From NCBI RefSeq assembly GCF_013359725.1, contig NZ_JABFMW010000006.1:93561-157560 (forward strand): a DNA stretch of 64,000 nucleotides. The letters run 5' to 3'. The notes beneath the pieces are model-generated. The model did not search any database. It was not told the DNA's origin and saw only the letters and a list, made by a program, of their open reading frames with translations. Position numbers and translations under genes: made by a program. Source of the DNA: Pseudarthrobacter sp. C4D7. Its GTDB lineage: Bacteria; Actinomycetota; Actinomycetes; Actinomycetales; Micrococcaceae. Shown here piece after piece: positions 52,416-60,818 of this stretch (positions are counted from its first letter, which is position 1; every line of letters begins with the position of its first letter).

Positions 52416-53632
52416 GTTGTGATCCTTTCCTTGCCAGGGTTTGGTGTGGTGCGTTTCTGGTGCGTTGCGGACGCGAACCAGATAACGAGGGCTATGAGAA
52501 CGAAGGCGCCAGCCTGCACGCCGACGAGGGGCATCCCTCCGGCGCTGAAGGCGACCGTGCCCGTGAAGGCTCCGGCTGAGCCGCCCAGGAACACTGCGAA
52601 CATGAAGACCGTGTTGGCCTGGGCTGATTGGACCGGGTTCGCCGCCAGGGTCCGGGCCTGGTTAGCGGAGAGGATTGTCTGGTTGGCCCAGGTGATGACG
52701 AACATGCTCGCACCAAACAGGACGGCCGACGAGGGATCTATGATCACCGACAGCACGCCCAGGAGCAGGACCAGCAAGAACACGAGACCGACCGGAAGGG
52801 GCCCGAAACGGTCAACGAAGCGACCGCTGAATGGGGTAGCGATTCCGGCGGCAAGTCCGACGGCCCCGAAAAGGCCGGCCGAGAGGACGCTCCAGCCGAA
52901 GCCAGGTCCGGTGAGGTGGAGCACCGTGACCGTCCACAGGGAGTTGAAGGTGGCGAACACGAAGAACTGCATCAGCGCAGACTGGATCAGTTCAGGGCTC
53001 CGCCGGCTCAGCTGAAGGGTCGAGGCCAGCAGGTGTCGGTACTGGCCGCCGGCGGAGTGCAGCTCGAGCTCTGTGGCCAGGGCAGTGCGCAGGAACGGCA
53101 GCACGGCCAGGACCAGGGCGGCGAAAGACAAGACGACCCACCGCCATCCGATGGTCTGGACGAGCAGGCTTGCGATGATCCGGCCGCCGAAAATTCCGAT
53201 CAGCAGGGCGCCGGCCACTGTTGCCAAGGCAGCGCCCGCCTTCCCTTTGGGGGCTAACCGGCTCGCGGCCGGGATGACGATCTGGGCAATGTTTGCCACC
53301 AGGCCCACTGCCAGGAATCCCAAGGTGACGCCCACAATCTCGGGCAGCACCGCCGTTACTGCAAGGGCCGCGGCAAGGAGAACCGACTGAATCGTGACCT
53401 GCCGCCGGGGCTGAACGCGGTCAGCGAGGGGAACCAGCAGGAAGATGCCGATGGCGTAACCGGCCTGAACGCTGGTCGCGATGACACCGGCCGCTGCCGG
53501 GGCCACACCAAAACCAGCCGCCAGCACCGTCAGCATGGCCTGTGGCAGGTAAATAACGCTGACCGCTGTAGCTGCGGCGACCGCAAGAACGGTCAGTCTG
53601 GCGGCCCAGGACCATTCCCGCGCATTGCCCAT
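52412..53632 (-). CDS. MFS transporter (12-helix)
   Basis: 406 residues with about 12 hydrophobic helices and the MFS loop motif LLVPLADRVQPRRQVTIQSV between helices 2 and 3. It resembles arabinose/efflux-type MFS carriers. The direction (uptake or export) cannot be told. The ATG shares one base with the stop of the PRISE gene. Confidence 0.9.
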   Translation of the reverse strand: MGNAREWSWAARLTVLAVAAATAVSVIYLPQAMLTVLAAGFGVAPAAAGVIATSVQAGYAIGIFLLVPLADRVQPRRQVTIQSVLLAAALAVTAVLPEIVGVTLGFLAVGLVANIAQIVIPAASRLAPKGKAGAALATVAGALLIGIFGGRIIASLLVQTIGWRWVVLSFAALVLAVLPFLRTALATELELHSAGGQYRHLLASTLQLSRRSPELIQSALMQFFVFATFNSLWTVTVLHLTGPGFGWSVLSAGLFGAVGLAAGIATPFSGRFVDRFGPLPVGLVFLLVLLLGVLSVIIDPSSAVLFGASMFVITWANQTILSANQARTLAANPVQSAQANTVFMFAVFLGGSAGAFTGTVAFSAGGMPLVGVQAGAFVLIALVIWFASATHQKRTTPNPGKERITT

Positions 53633-54756
53633 CAGGGCACGTACCTTTCAGATGACTGGCTGCTTAGCACAACGGGCGGAATGATCCGATCGGCCTCAAG
53701 TTCACGGAAGAGTTCCAGGAACCGGTCTTCGCTGTCGAGGCAGTCGGTGAAGCCGGCCTGGCGGGCCTTAATGGTGGAGGAGACGTTGTCGAACCCGGAC
53801 CGCAGCAGGAAGTCGCCGAATTCCCATCCGACCAGGTCTTCATACGGAGTCGGGACCAACGAGTGCCGGGCCACCAGCCGCTCCCAGACGTTTTTGAGCT
53901 GAGGCATCGCGTCAGCCAGGGGCACCGGCTGGGGTTCGGCGTAATCCATGCCGAGGTGACGGGCGAAGGCCGGCCACAGCTGGCGCCAACGGAACTGGTC
54001 ACCGTTGGTGATGTTGAAGACTTCGCCGGCGGCCTGTGGATCCGAGCCCGCCCATACTGTGGCCCGGGCAAGCAGCCCTGCATCGGTGACCTGATAGAGG
54101 GCGTCAAAGGCGGCAATCGTGCCGGGAAACCGTAGCGGCTGGCCCAGTTCACGACAGATGCTGGCGTAGACGGCGATCACCATCAGCAGGTTCATTGGGT
54201 TGCCGACAGCGTAACCGACTACCCCTTCGGGACGCAGGATGGTCAGGTCAAAGCCGCGCTCCGCTGCGGTTTGACGCAGCAGGTCCTCCTGGTCGTAGTA
54301 AAAGTTCGGCTGCACGAGGCGCGGGTCCCGCTCCTTGGCCGGTGTGTTGAAGTAACCCAGATGCGCCCCGTAGGCCTTTCCGCCCTGATACAGGGTGACG
54401 TGACGCAGTGGGGCACCGGCGCTGTAAAGGCCGTCAAGGGTATTGCGCAGCAATCCGACGTTGGCCTCTGAAAGCTCCCGGGACGTCGGGCGCTCGGCGT
54501 AAGCGCCGAAGACCAGATGCGTTGTGTCTTCGGCCTCAGCCAGACCTGACGCGGAGGCTGCGGGATCGCTGAGATCTACCGACAAGTGGTCCCAGCCGGC
54601 GCCCTGGACGGGGCGCCGGCTGATGCCGCGCACCTGCCAGCCCTGACGTACATACTCATCGGCCGCATGCCGTCCGATCACTCCCCAGGCCCCGGCAACA
54701 AGCACGCTGCCCTTCCGGCGGGGCTGGTCCGGATCCCTGAGGTGCTGCTCAGACAA
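53632..54756 (-). CDS. PRISE-type SDR (progesterone 5-beta-reductase/iridoid synthase-like)
   Basis: 374 residues. NADPH motif VLVAGAWGVIGRHAADEY and the two catalytic residues of the PRISE family: Lys in LYQGGKAYG and Tyr in QPNFYYDQEDLL. These enzymes reduce enones by 1,4-addition of hydride. I chose TTG 54756, which overlaps the SDR stop and has GGCGGAG upstream; a TTG at 54774 is an alternative. It suggests that the island's substrate or an intermediate is an alpha,beta-unsaturated carbonyl. Confidence 0.88.
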   Translation of the reverse strand: MSEQHLRDPDQPRRKGSVLVAGAWGVIGRHAADEYVRQGWQVRGISRRPVQGAGWDHLSVDLSDPAASASGLAEAEDTTHLVFGAYAERPTSRELSEANVGLLRNTLDGLYSAGAPLRHVTLYQGGKAYGAHLGYFNTPAKERDPRLVQPNFYYDQEDLLRQTAAERGFDLTILRPEGVVGYAVGNPMNLLMVIAVYASICRELGQPLRFPGTIAAFDALYQVTDAGLLARATVWAGSDPQAAGEVFNITNGDQFRWRQLWPAFARHLGMDYAEPQPVPLADAMPQLKNVWERLVARHSLVPTPYEDLVGWEFGDFLLRSGFDNVSSTIKARQAGFTDCLDSEDRFLELFRELEADRIIPPVVLSSQSSERYVP

Positions 54757-55462
54757 GGCGGGCTCCGCCGTCAACGTGGTGGATTGTTCCGGTCGTGAAG
54801 CCGTTATCGATCAGGTGCAGGACTGTAGAGGCGAGGTCCTCGGGACGTCCGATACGGCCGGTCGGCAAGGATTTGGCCTGCTGCTCGAAGGCTGCTGCTT
54901 TTTGGTCGTCGGGGAGGTGGGACCAGCCCTCGGTGTCGGTCATGCCCGGGCTGACGGCGTTAACCCGCACGGGAGCTAGTTCGACGGCGAGAGAACGGGT
55001 GAGGCCTTCGACGGCGGCGTTCACTGCTGTCACGGCTACCGTGCCGGGCGCGGGGCGGTCGGCGGCGATGCCGGAGAAGAAAGTGATGCTGCCGGTGTCC
55101 GGCAGCAACGGCCCGAAGACTTGGACGGCGCGGTAGTAACCCCAGAATTTTGCTTCGAAGACGTTCCGGGCGTCGTCGATGGCAAGTTCCCGGAAGGGGG
55201 CATAGGCCAGGGCGGCGGCGGAGAGGACCAGGTGGTCGATGGGGCCTGTTGCCGCAGCGGCTGCCCGGAGGCTGTCCATGTCAGTGAGGTCAATCTCAAG
55301 GCCGACGGCGCCGCCGCCAATGTCCCGAGCCGTGGCCTGCGCGCGGGTTTGCGCGCGTCCGGCAACGATGACCGCGTCACCGCGTGATGCCAGCAGTTTC
55401 GCGGTGTCGCGACCTATGCCGGAGGTTCCGCCGATAATCAGTACTGTCTGCGAGGTGCTCAT
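54749..55462 (-). CDS. Short-chain dehydrogenase/reductase with atypical active site
   Basis: 237 residues with the SDR cofactor motif VLIIGGTSGIGRDTAKLL, VLSAAAL in the NNAG position and the C-terminal VNAVSPGMTDTEGW and HVDGGARLV. In the active-site helix, where SDRs have YxxxK, this protein reads VAVTAVNAAVEGLTR: Val replaces Tyr and Asn replaces Lys. It may use another mechanism or be non-catalytic. ATG 55462 has AAAGGA; the upstream extension is not used. Confidence 0.85.
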   Translation of the reverse strand: MSTSQTVLIIGGTSGIGRDTAKLLASRGDAVIVAGRAQTRAQATARDIGGGAVGLEIDLTDMDSLRAAAAATGPIDHLVLSAAALAYAPFRELAIDDARNVFEAKFWGYYRAVQVFGPLLPDTGSITFFSGIAADRPAPGTVAVTAVNAAVEGLTRSLAVELAPVRVNAVSPGMTDTEGWSHLPDDQKAAAFEQQAKSLPTGRIGRPEDLASTVLHLIDNGFTTGTIHHVDGGARLV

Positions 55463-55506
55463 GCTGATGTTCCTTTGGGTTCGGGCCGTGAAGGCAAATT
55501 GGTCAG

Positions 55507-56217
55507 TTACGGGGTGGTGCACAGGGCGCCGGTGGAACCCGGATCCCTGGTGACGTACGAGCAGGCATGGTTTTTCAAGAGGCGGGCCGCGGCGGCGGCT
55601 TGACCCGCATCGAGGGCTGCCATGATTGCGGCGTGTTCTTCCACCGAGTTGGGGAAGCCCACCTGGTCGTGGGCGGCGCCTACGAGGGTGAGCATTTCGA
55701 TTCCCAAAGCGTTCCAGGCCCGGGTGAGTGCATCGTTGCCGGCGCTTTCAACGATGTGGCGATGGAAGCGTGTGCTGTGGAAGCACAGCGCGATGAGGTC
55801 GCCGTTTTCCTGTGCGGCCCGCATACCGTCCAGCGCGCTGGCCAAGTCCGTTGTCTTGCCCTTCAGATGACGTGCAGCGGAATGTCCGGCGATTTCCTCG
55901 AGGGCGGCCCGGACGGGGTGGGCCTGTCGCAGGTCCTCGCTGTCCAGTTCCCGAACGCGGCAGCCCTTGTTGGGTTCGGACTCTACAAAGCCCATGCCCG
56001 CAAGGTCCCGCAGCGCCTCCCGCGCAGGTGTCTGGCTGGTGCCCAGGCTCCGGGCTATCTCCAGTTCTGTCAGGCGCTGGCCCGGGGCGTAGGTCCCGTC
56101 CACGATCCTGGCCGCGATGTGGTCGCGGACGCGGACGCGCAAGAGCGTGGCAACCAGAGGGCCGCCGGAAGAGGAGTCCGGATCCTTCACGGTGGACTCC
56201 CCCGCTGTCACTGTCAT
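55507..56217 (-). CDS. GntR/FadR-type (FCD) regulator 1
   Basis: 236 residues: GntR winged helix (VRDHIAARIVDGTYAPGQRL, SQTPAREALRDLAGMGFVES) at 28-95 and an all-helical FCD ligand domain whose metal-binding His residues are seen in FHRHIVESAG and VEEHAAIMAA. It heads the minus-strand operon and is divergent from the cupin gene; the palindrome at 56264-56275 lies between them. Confidence 0.92.
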   Translation of the reverse strand: MTVTAGESTVKDPDSSSGGPLVATLLRVRVRDHIAARIVDGTYAPGQRLTELEIARSLGTSQTPAREALRDLAGMGFVESEPNKGCRVRELDSEDLRQAHPVRAALEEIAGHSAARHLKGKTTDLASALDGMRAAQENGDLIALCFHSTRFHRHIVESAGNDALTRAWNALGIEMLTLVGAAHDQVGFPNSVEEHAAIMAALDAGQAAAAARLLKNHACSYVTRDPGSTGALCTTP

Positions 56218-56263
56218 TTGTTGCTTACTTCCCTTAGATGAGCCTTACCAACCTAGATACTAC

Positions 56264-56275
56264 ATTATCGATAAT
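56264..56275. promoter_or_regulatory. GntR-type operator ATTATCGATAAT, site 1
   Basis: Perfect 12-bp palindrome in the 71-bp space between regulator 1 and the cupin gene, 14 bp before the cupin ATG. Identical sequences occur at two further sites in the island. Confidence 0.75.
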
Positions 56276-56288
56276 GGATAATTGATTC

Positions 56289-56708
56289 ATGACTGAAGAA
56301 GAGATTGATTCCACGCTCACCGACCATGGTCCCGCGCCTTATGTCCTGGACATCGAGCGTGCTACGGAGGCCAACGATGACTACCGAAGGACAATCTGGA
56401 CGGGCGGCCGGCTGCAGGTCACTGTTATGGCCATTGCCCCGGGGGACGACATCGGACTGGAAGTGCACCAGGCTGTGGACCAGTTCCTGCGGGTGGAGAG
56501 CGGACAGGGCAAGGTCCAGATGGGTCCGGCAGCCGGGAACCTGATCCATGAGTGGGGCGCACGGGACGGCGATGCGATCTTTGTTCCGGCCGGAACCTGG
56601 CACAACGTCACAGCCGTGGGTGCTGTCCCCTTGAAGCTCTACTCGATCTATTCACCACCGGAACACGCGCACGGCACTGTGCAGGCGACAAAATCCGATC
56701 CCAAATAA
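56289..56708 (+). CDS. Cupin domain protein
   Basis: 139 residues with a single cupin: APGDDIGLEVHQAVDQFLRV (motif 1, with His and Glu) and GDAIFVPAGTWHNVTAVG (motif 2). It could be an isomerase, an oxygenase or a binding protein. The ATG has no good Shine-Dalgarno and lies 13 bp after the operator, so transcript and protein may start nearly together. Confidence 0.85.
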   Translation: MTEEEIDSTLTDHGPAPYVLDIERATEANDDYRRTIWTGGRLQVTVMAIAPGDDIGLEVHQAVDQFLRVESGQGKVQMGPAAGNLIHEWGARDGDAIFVPAGTWHNVTAVGAVPLKLYSIYSPPEHAHGTVQATKSDPK

Positions 56709-56792
56709 CTGCCCCAACATCGATACGGTCGGACCCCTGCGGCGGATTAACGTCCGGCACTGTGCGTCCCGATCCGAAAGGAACGCCGAGCT

Positions 56793-58211
56793 ATGTCTGA
56801 ACGAAACATTCCCCGGCTGACAGCTGTGGCTGTGACCCTGGCTGTCGTCATGGACCTGCTGGATACCACTGTGGTCAATATCGCGGTGCCTACCCTTCAG
56901 GAGGATTTCGACGCCGGCCCCGGGCCGGTCCAGTGGGTGATCTCCTCCTATCTTTTGGCGATCGCGGTGTCACTGCCGATGAGTGGCTGGATCAGCCGCC
57001 GTCTGGGCCAGGGCCGGGCATTCCTGATCGCGCTGGGAATCTTCGGGATGGCCTCGGCCCTCACTGCCTTGGCATGGTCCCTGCCGGTCCTCATCGCGTT
57101 CCGGGCTCTACAGGGTCTGGGCGGAGGGTTGATCCTCCCGATCGGCATGGCCATGCTTTTCGCCGCGTTCCCCGCCGACCAGCGGGCGAAGGCCTCCGCG
57201 CTCATTTCGGTGCCGGCGGCCCTCGCCCCGGTCCTGGGCCCGCTGATCGGTGGGTGGTTTGTGCAGGACATCGGCTGGCGGTGGGTCTTCTGGCTTAACA
57301 TGCCCATCGCCCTCGCCGCCATTCTGACCGGCCTGCGCTTGCCGGCGCAGCGGCCGGCCACCCCCGGTGCCCGGTTCGACGGCGTTGGCCTTGTACTTGT
57401 CTCGGCAGGCCTTGTGCTTTTGGTGCTGGGTCTTACCGGAACGGAGAACGGATACCCCGCCGCTCTGCCCCTGATCGCCATCGCCACCGCAGTGCTGCTC
57501 CTGGCCGGCTTCGCCGTGCGGCAGCTCCGCCGCGAAGATCCCCTGCTCAATGTCCGGCTGCTCGTCAAGCAGGAGATCTGGAGCAGCAACCTCGCCTTCC
57601 TCCTGACCGCCCTGTCCTATGGGGCGCTACTGTTCCTGCTCCCGCTGTATCTCCAGGGCCACGGCGGGATGTCCCCGCTGAACAGCGGATTCATGACATC
57701 CCTGCATGCCGTCGGCATCCTGCTGGCCACCCCGGTCACCACGCGCCTTACCCGGCGCACGGGCCCGCGTGCGCCGCTGGCTGCAGGGTTGGGTCTCATG
57801 GCAGCGGGAGCGGGTGCCCTGTCACTGGCGGGCCAGGCAACGCCGGGGTGGCTGACGGCAGCCGCGATTCTGGTTGCGGGTGCGGGTTTCGGCACAACCA
57901 TCGTCCCGCTGCAGACGGCTACCGTCACCGGACTGCAAGGTCCGGAGCTGGCCGACGGTTCGACAATCGTGAACATGGCCCGGCAGATCGGCATGGCGGT
58001 CGGCGTAGCCGCCGCCGCTGCTGCCCTCAATGCCTTGAACGGCACCCACGGCCCCGGTTCCGGATATCCCGGCGCCTTTCTCCTCGCCGCGGCCCTGGCA
58101 GCGCTGGCCATTGTCCCCAGCCTGGCCTTCAGGGACCCCAAGCCCGCACCGCGAGATCCAGAACATGACCCGAAACGGCCTGAACGGACGGGCGCCACGA
58201 GAGCATCATGA
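56793..58211 (+). CDS. MFS drug:H+ antiporter, DHA2 (EmrB/QacA) type
   Basis: 472 residues with about 14 hydrophobic helices. The N-terminus has the DHA2 motif VVMDLLDTTVVNIAVPTLQ, and motif A-like SGWISRRLGQGRAFLIALG. Probably exports a toxic substrate or intermediate of the island. GAAAGGA precedes the ATG. Confidence 0.92.
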   Translation: MSERNIPRLTAVAVTLAVVMDLLDTTVVNIAVPTLQEDFDAGPGPVQWVISSYLLAIAVSLPMSGWISRRLGQGRAFLIALGIFGMASALTALAWSLPVLIAFRALQGLGGGLILPIGMAMLFAAFPADQRAKASALISVPAALAPVLGPLIGGWFVQDIGWRWVFWLNMPIALAAILTGLRLPAQRPATPGARFDGVGLVLVSAGLVLLVLGLTGTENGYPAALPLIAIATAVLLLAGFAVRQLRREDPLLNVRLLVKQEIWSSNLAFLLTALSYGALLFLLPLYLQGHGGMSPLNSGFMTSLHAVGILLATPVTTRLTRRTGPRAPLAAGLGLMAAGAGALSLAGQATPGWLTAAAILVAGAGFGTTIVPLQTATVTGLQGPELADGSTIVNMARQIGMAVGVAAAAAALNALNGTHGPGSGYPGAFLLAAALAALAIVPSLAFRDPKPAPRDPEHDPKRPERTGATRAS

Positions 58212-58223
58212 AAGACTGGGGAA

Positions 58224-58865
58224 ATGGCGGTATCAGCAGCATTTGAGAACGAGAGCCTCTCGGAAAAAGTCAAGCGCACCATCGTGGACAGGGTCGTTGA
58301 CGGCACCTACCCTCCCGGTATGCGCCTCGTGGAGCTCCAGCTCGCCAAAGAATTCGGCGTCAGCCAAGCGCCGGTCCGCGAGGCCCTGCGGGAGCTGTCC
58401 TCCACACGGCTGGTCGAAAACATCCCCCGCCGCGGAACCTTCGTCCGGTCCGCCTCCCAGGATGACCTCGCCGAAGTCTACTTCGTCCGCCTCGCCCTGG
58501 AGGGAACCGCCGCCGCCGCCGCATATCCGGCACTGCACGCCGACCCGGCACCGCTGCGGGAGGCCCTGGCCGGCATGCGTGAGGCCGCGGCGACGAACGA
58601 TGCCCACGGCATCGCCAAATACAGTACCGACTTCCACCGGGCTGTTGTAGTTGCGACCGGGAACCGGCTGATGCTGGAGATCTGGGATTCCCTGTATGTC
58701 GAGGCCCGCACCATGGCCACCGTCGTGCGCGGCCACGTCGACCTGCACGCAGCGGCCGAAGCCCACGTCCCGATCCTGGAAGCCTTCGAGAGCGGCACAC
58801 CGGACCTCTGCACCAAGCTCGTCACCGAACACCAGCACGAGTACTCCATCCTCCCCCAGGAATAG
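58224..58865 (+). CDS. GntR/FadR-type (FCD) regulator 2
   Basis: 213 residues: winged helix (VKRTIVDRVVDGTYPPGMRL, SQAPVREALRELSSTRLVEN) near 17-75 and an FCD domain with FHRAVVVATGN and the C-terminal HVPILEAFESG. It lies 12 bp after the exporter, in the same operon. Either this protein or regulator 1, or both, could bind the ATTATCGATAAT sites. Confidence 0.92.
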   Translation: MAVSAAFENESLSEKVKRTIVDRVVDGTYPPGMRLVELQLAKEFGVSQAPVREALRELSSTRLVENIPRRGTFVRSASQDDLAEVYFVRLALEGTAAAAAYPALHADPAPLREALAGMREAAATNDAHGIAKYSTDFHRAVVVATGNRLMLEIWDSLYVEARTMATVVRGHVDLHAAAEAHVPILEAFESGTPDLCTKLVTEHQHEYSILPQE

Positions 58866-58892
58866 GCCCCTTCCTCCTCCCCCGGAAGGGCC
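58865..58892 (+). terminator. Hairpin terminator after regulator 2
   Basis: GGCCCCTTCC / GGAAGGGCC inverted repeat with a C/T-rich loop and one bulge, starting at the last base of the stop codon. No T-tract, as is common in actinobacteria. Confidence 0.6.
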
Positions 58893-58911
58893 CGCACCCC
58901 CTCCAAAAGAA

Positions 58912-58923
58912 ATTATCGATAAT
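58912..58923. promoter_or_regulatory. GntR-type operator ATTATCGATAAT, site 2
   Basis: Second perfect copy of the palindrome, 54 bp before site 3 and upstream of the FAH-family gene. Two spaced sites suggest cooperative binding or looping. Confidence 0.75.
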
Positions 58924-58965
58924 CGCTTGTGATGCCAGTCACGGTCATGTAGAGTCACATCATCA

Positions 58966-58977
58966 ATTATCGATAAT
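58966..58977. promoter_or_regulatory. GntR-type operator ATTATCGATAAT, site 3
   Basis: Third perfect copy, ending 20 bp before the ATG of the FAH-family gene (58998). It is extended by flanking CGATT, giving overlapping half sites. Confidence 0.75.
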
Positions 58978-58997
58978 CGATTCGAAGGGGAATCACT

Positions 58998-59870
58998 TTG
59001 AAACTCGTTACTTTCCGCCACAACGGCACCCAGCAGACCGGCGTCCTCAACACCGACGCCACAACGGTGACTGCTGTGCCGGGCGGGCAGGACCTGCTTT
59101 CGCTCATCGACAACTGGGACTGCGCAGCTGCCCAGCTCGCCGCCTCGACCGGAGAAGCAATCCCCGTGGCCGACGTCGAGCTGCTGGCCCCCATCCCGCT
59201 CCCCCGCCGGAACATCTTCTGCGTGGGCCGCAACTACGTCGAACACGCCAAGGAATTCGCCAACTCCGGCTACGACGCAACCGCAAGCGCCACACCCCAG
59301 CCGGAATACCCGGTGGTGTTCACTAAGGCACCCTCCACGGTCATCGGCACCGGCGCGGACGTCGACCCGCACGCCGGCGTCACCTCCGAACTCGACTACG
59401 AAGCCGAACTCGGCGTCATCATCGGCACGGGCGGCCGCGGCATCAGCAAGGCCGACGCTCTGGACCACGTCTGGGGCTACACGATCATCAACGACGTCAC
59501 CGCCCGCGACCTCCAGAAAGACCACAAGCAGTGGTTCCTGGGCAAGAGCCTCGACACCCACTGCCCCATGGGGCCCTGGGCCGTAACCCGCGATGAAGTC
59601 GGCGACGGCCCCCTGGACCTGCTCTGCACCGTCAACGGTGAAACCCGCCAGAAGGCCACGACAGCGGACCTGATCTTCGACATCCCCACCATCATCGAAA
59701 CGATCAGCGCCGGCATCACGCTCCAGCCTGGGGACATCATCGCGACCGGCACCCCGGTCGGCGTCGGCATCGGCTTCACTCCGCCGCGGTTCCTGACCAG
59801 CGGAGACGTCGTCGAGATCACCATCAGCAAGCTCGGCACGCTGCGGAACCGGATCGGAGAAGGCCGATGA
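58998..59870 (+). CDS. Fumarylacetoacetate hydrolase family protein
   Basis: 290 residues with the FAH fold: NIFCVGRNYVEHAKEF, PVVFTKAPSTVIGTG, the metal-binding Glu residues in SELDYEAELGVIIG, and GYTIINDVTARDLQ. Family members cleave or hydrate acylpyruvates and related beta-diketo acids. First gene of an operon with the hydrolase (ATGA overlap) and amidohydrolase. GAAGGGGA lies before the ATG. Confidence 0.92.
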   Translation: MKLVTFRHNGTQQTGVLNTDATTVTAVPGGQDLLSLIDNWDCAAAQLAASTGEAIPVADVELLAPIPLPRRNIFCVGRNYVEHAKEFANSGYDATASATPQPEYPVVFTKAPSTVIGTGADVDPHAGVTSELDYEAELGVIIGTGGRGISKADALDHVWGYTIINDVTARDLQKDHKQWFLGKSLDTHCPMGPWAVTRDEVGDGPLDLLCTVNGETRQKATTADLIFDIPTIIETISAGITLQPGDIIATGTPVGVGIGFTPPRFLTSGDVVEITISKLGTLRNRIGEGR

Positions 59871-60775
59871 GCACCGCGACCATCCCCGCAGGGCTGACAG
59901 CCGTCGGAACGAAACACCTTTTCGTCGAAAGCACGGGCACCGGAGAGGATGTTGTCCTGGTCCACGGACTGGGCGGCACCACCAGCTTCTATGAACCGCT
60001 CGTCGCTTCACTTGCCGAACGGTTCCGGGTCACCCGCTACGACTTCGCCGGACACGGCCGCTCGCCCCGGGTGGGGGAACTTAGCCTGGAATCCCTGGCC
60101 GCCGAATTGGCCCTGGTCATCGAATCCCAGACCACGACAGGCCGCGCCCACCTTGTTGCCCACTCGATGGGAACCCTCATCGTCCAGCAGCTGGCCTCAA
60201 CACGTCCTGACCTGGTCCGGGAAGTCGTCCTGCTGGGCGCGGTCCGGGAACAGGCCCAGGCGGCCAAGGACGCCACCCGGGCACGGGCGGCCCTCGTCCG
60301 CGAAAAGGGCATGGCCGCGGTGGCCGACACCGTCGCGACCGCCGCCACGGCCGATCATGCAGCGATCGGGAACCCGTTGGTGCGCCCCTTCGTGCGTGAA
60401 CTGCTCCTGGGCCAGGACCCGGAAGCCTACGCGCAGGCCTGCGAAGCCCTGGCCTCAGCAACCAACCCGGACCTGGCCAGGATCCAGTCCAAGGTGCTGC
60501 TGCTGACCGGCAGCGAAGACAAAGTCAGCACCCCGGAATCGAACGAGGCCATTGCAGGGGAGCTGGGCCAGGCCGAACTCCTGGTCGCCCCGGGCACCGG
60601 CCACTGGACGGTGCCGGAGGCGCCGGACTTCGTCACCGCCGCGGTCCTGGACTTCCTCACCGGCTCCACGCTCAAGCCGGAGACGAAGAAGACATGTGCC
60701 TGCAGCAGCGCCAGCCCCGGCTGTCAGTCACGCCGCCAGCAGACCATCACCATGCAGATCCGCAAAGCCCCCTAA
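59867..60775 (+). CDS. Alpha/beta hydrolase with Cys-rich tail
   Basis: 302 residues. Core: VVLVHGLGGTTSFYEPL (oxyanion hole), nucleophile Ser in LVAHSMGTLIVQQL, acid in LLTGSEDKVSTPES and His in GTGHWTVPEAPDFV. It resembles enol-lactonase type hydrolases. The last about 30 residues (from ETKKTCACSSASPGCQS) form an unusual extension with three Cys. Start overlaps the FAH stop. Confidence 0.88.
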   Translation: MSTATIPAGLTAVGTKHLFVESTGTGEDVVLVHGLGGTTSFYEPLVASLAERFRVTRYDFAGHGRSPRVGELSLESLAAELALVIESQTTTGRAHLVAHSMGTLIVQQLASTRPDLVREVVLLGAVREQAQAAKDATRARAALVREKGMAAVADTVATAATADHAAIGNPLVRPFVRELLLGQDPEAYAQACEALASATNPDLARIQSKVLLLTGSEDKVSTPESNEAIAGELGQAELLVAPGTGHWTVPEAPDFVTAAVLDFLTGSTLKPETKKTCACSSASPGCQSRRQQTITMQIRKAP

Positions 60776-60818
60776 GAACACCTCCACCGTTCCAGCTCAA
60801 GATAAGGACAACGAAGTC

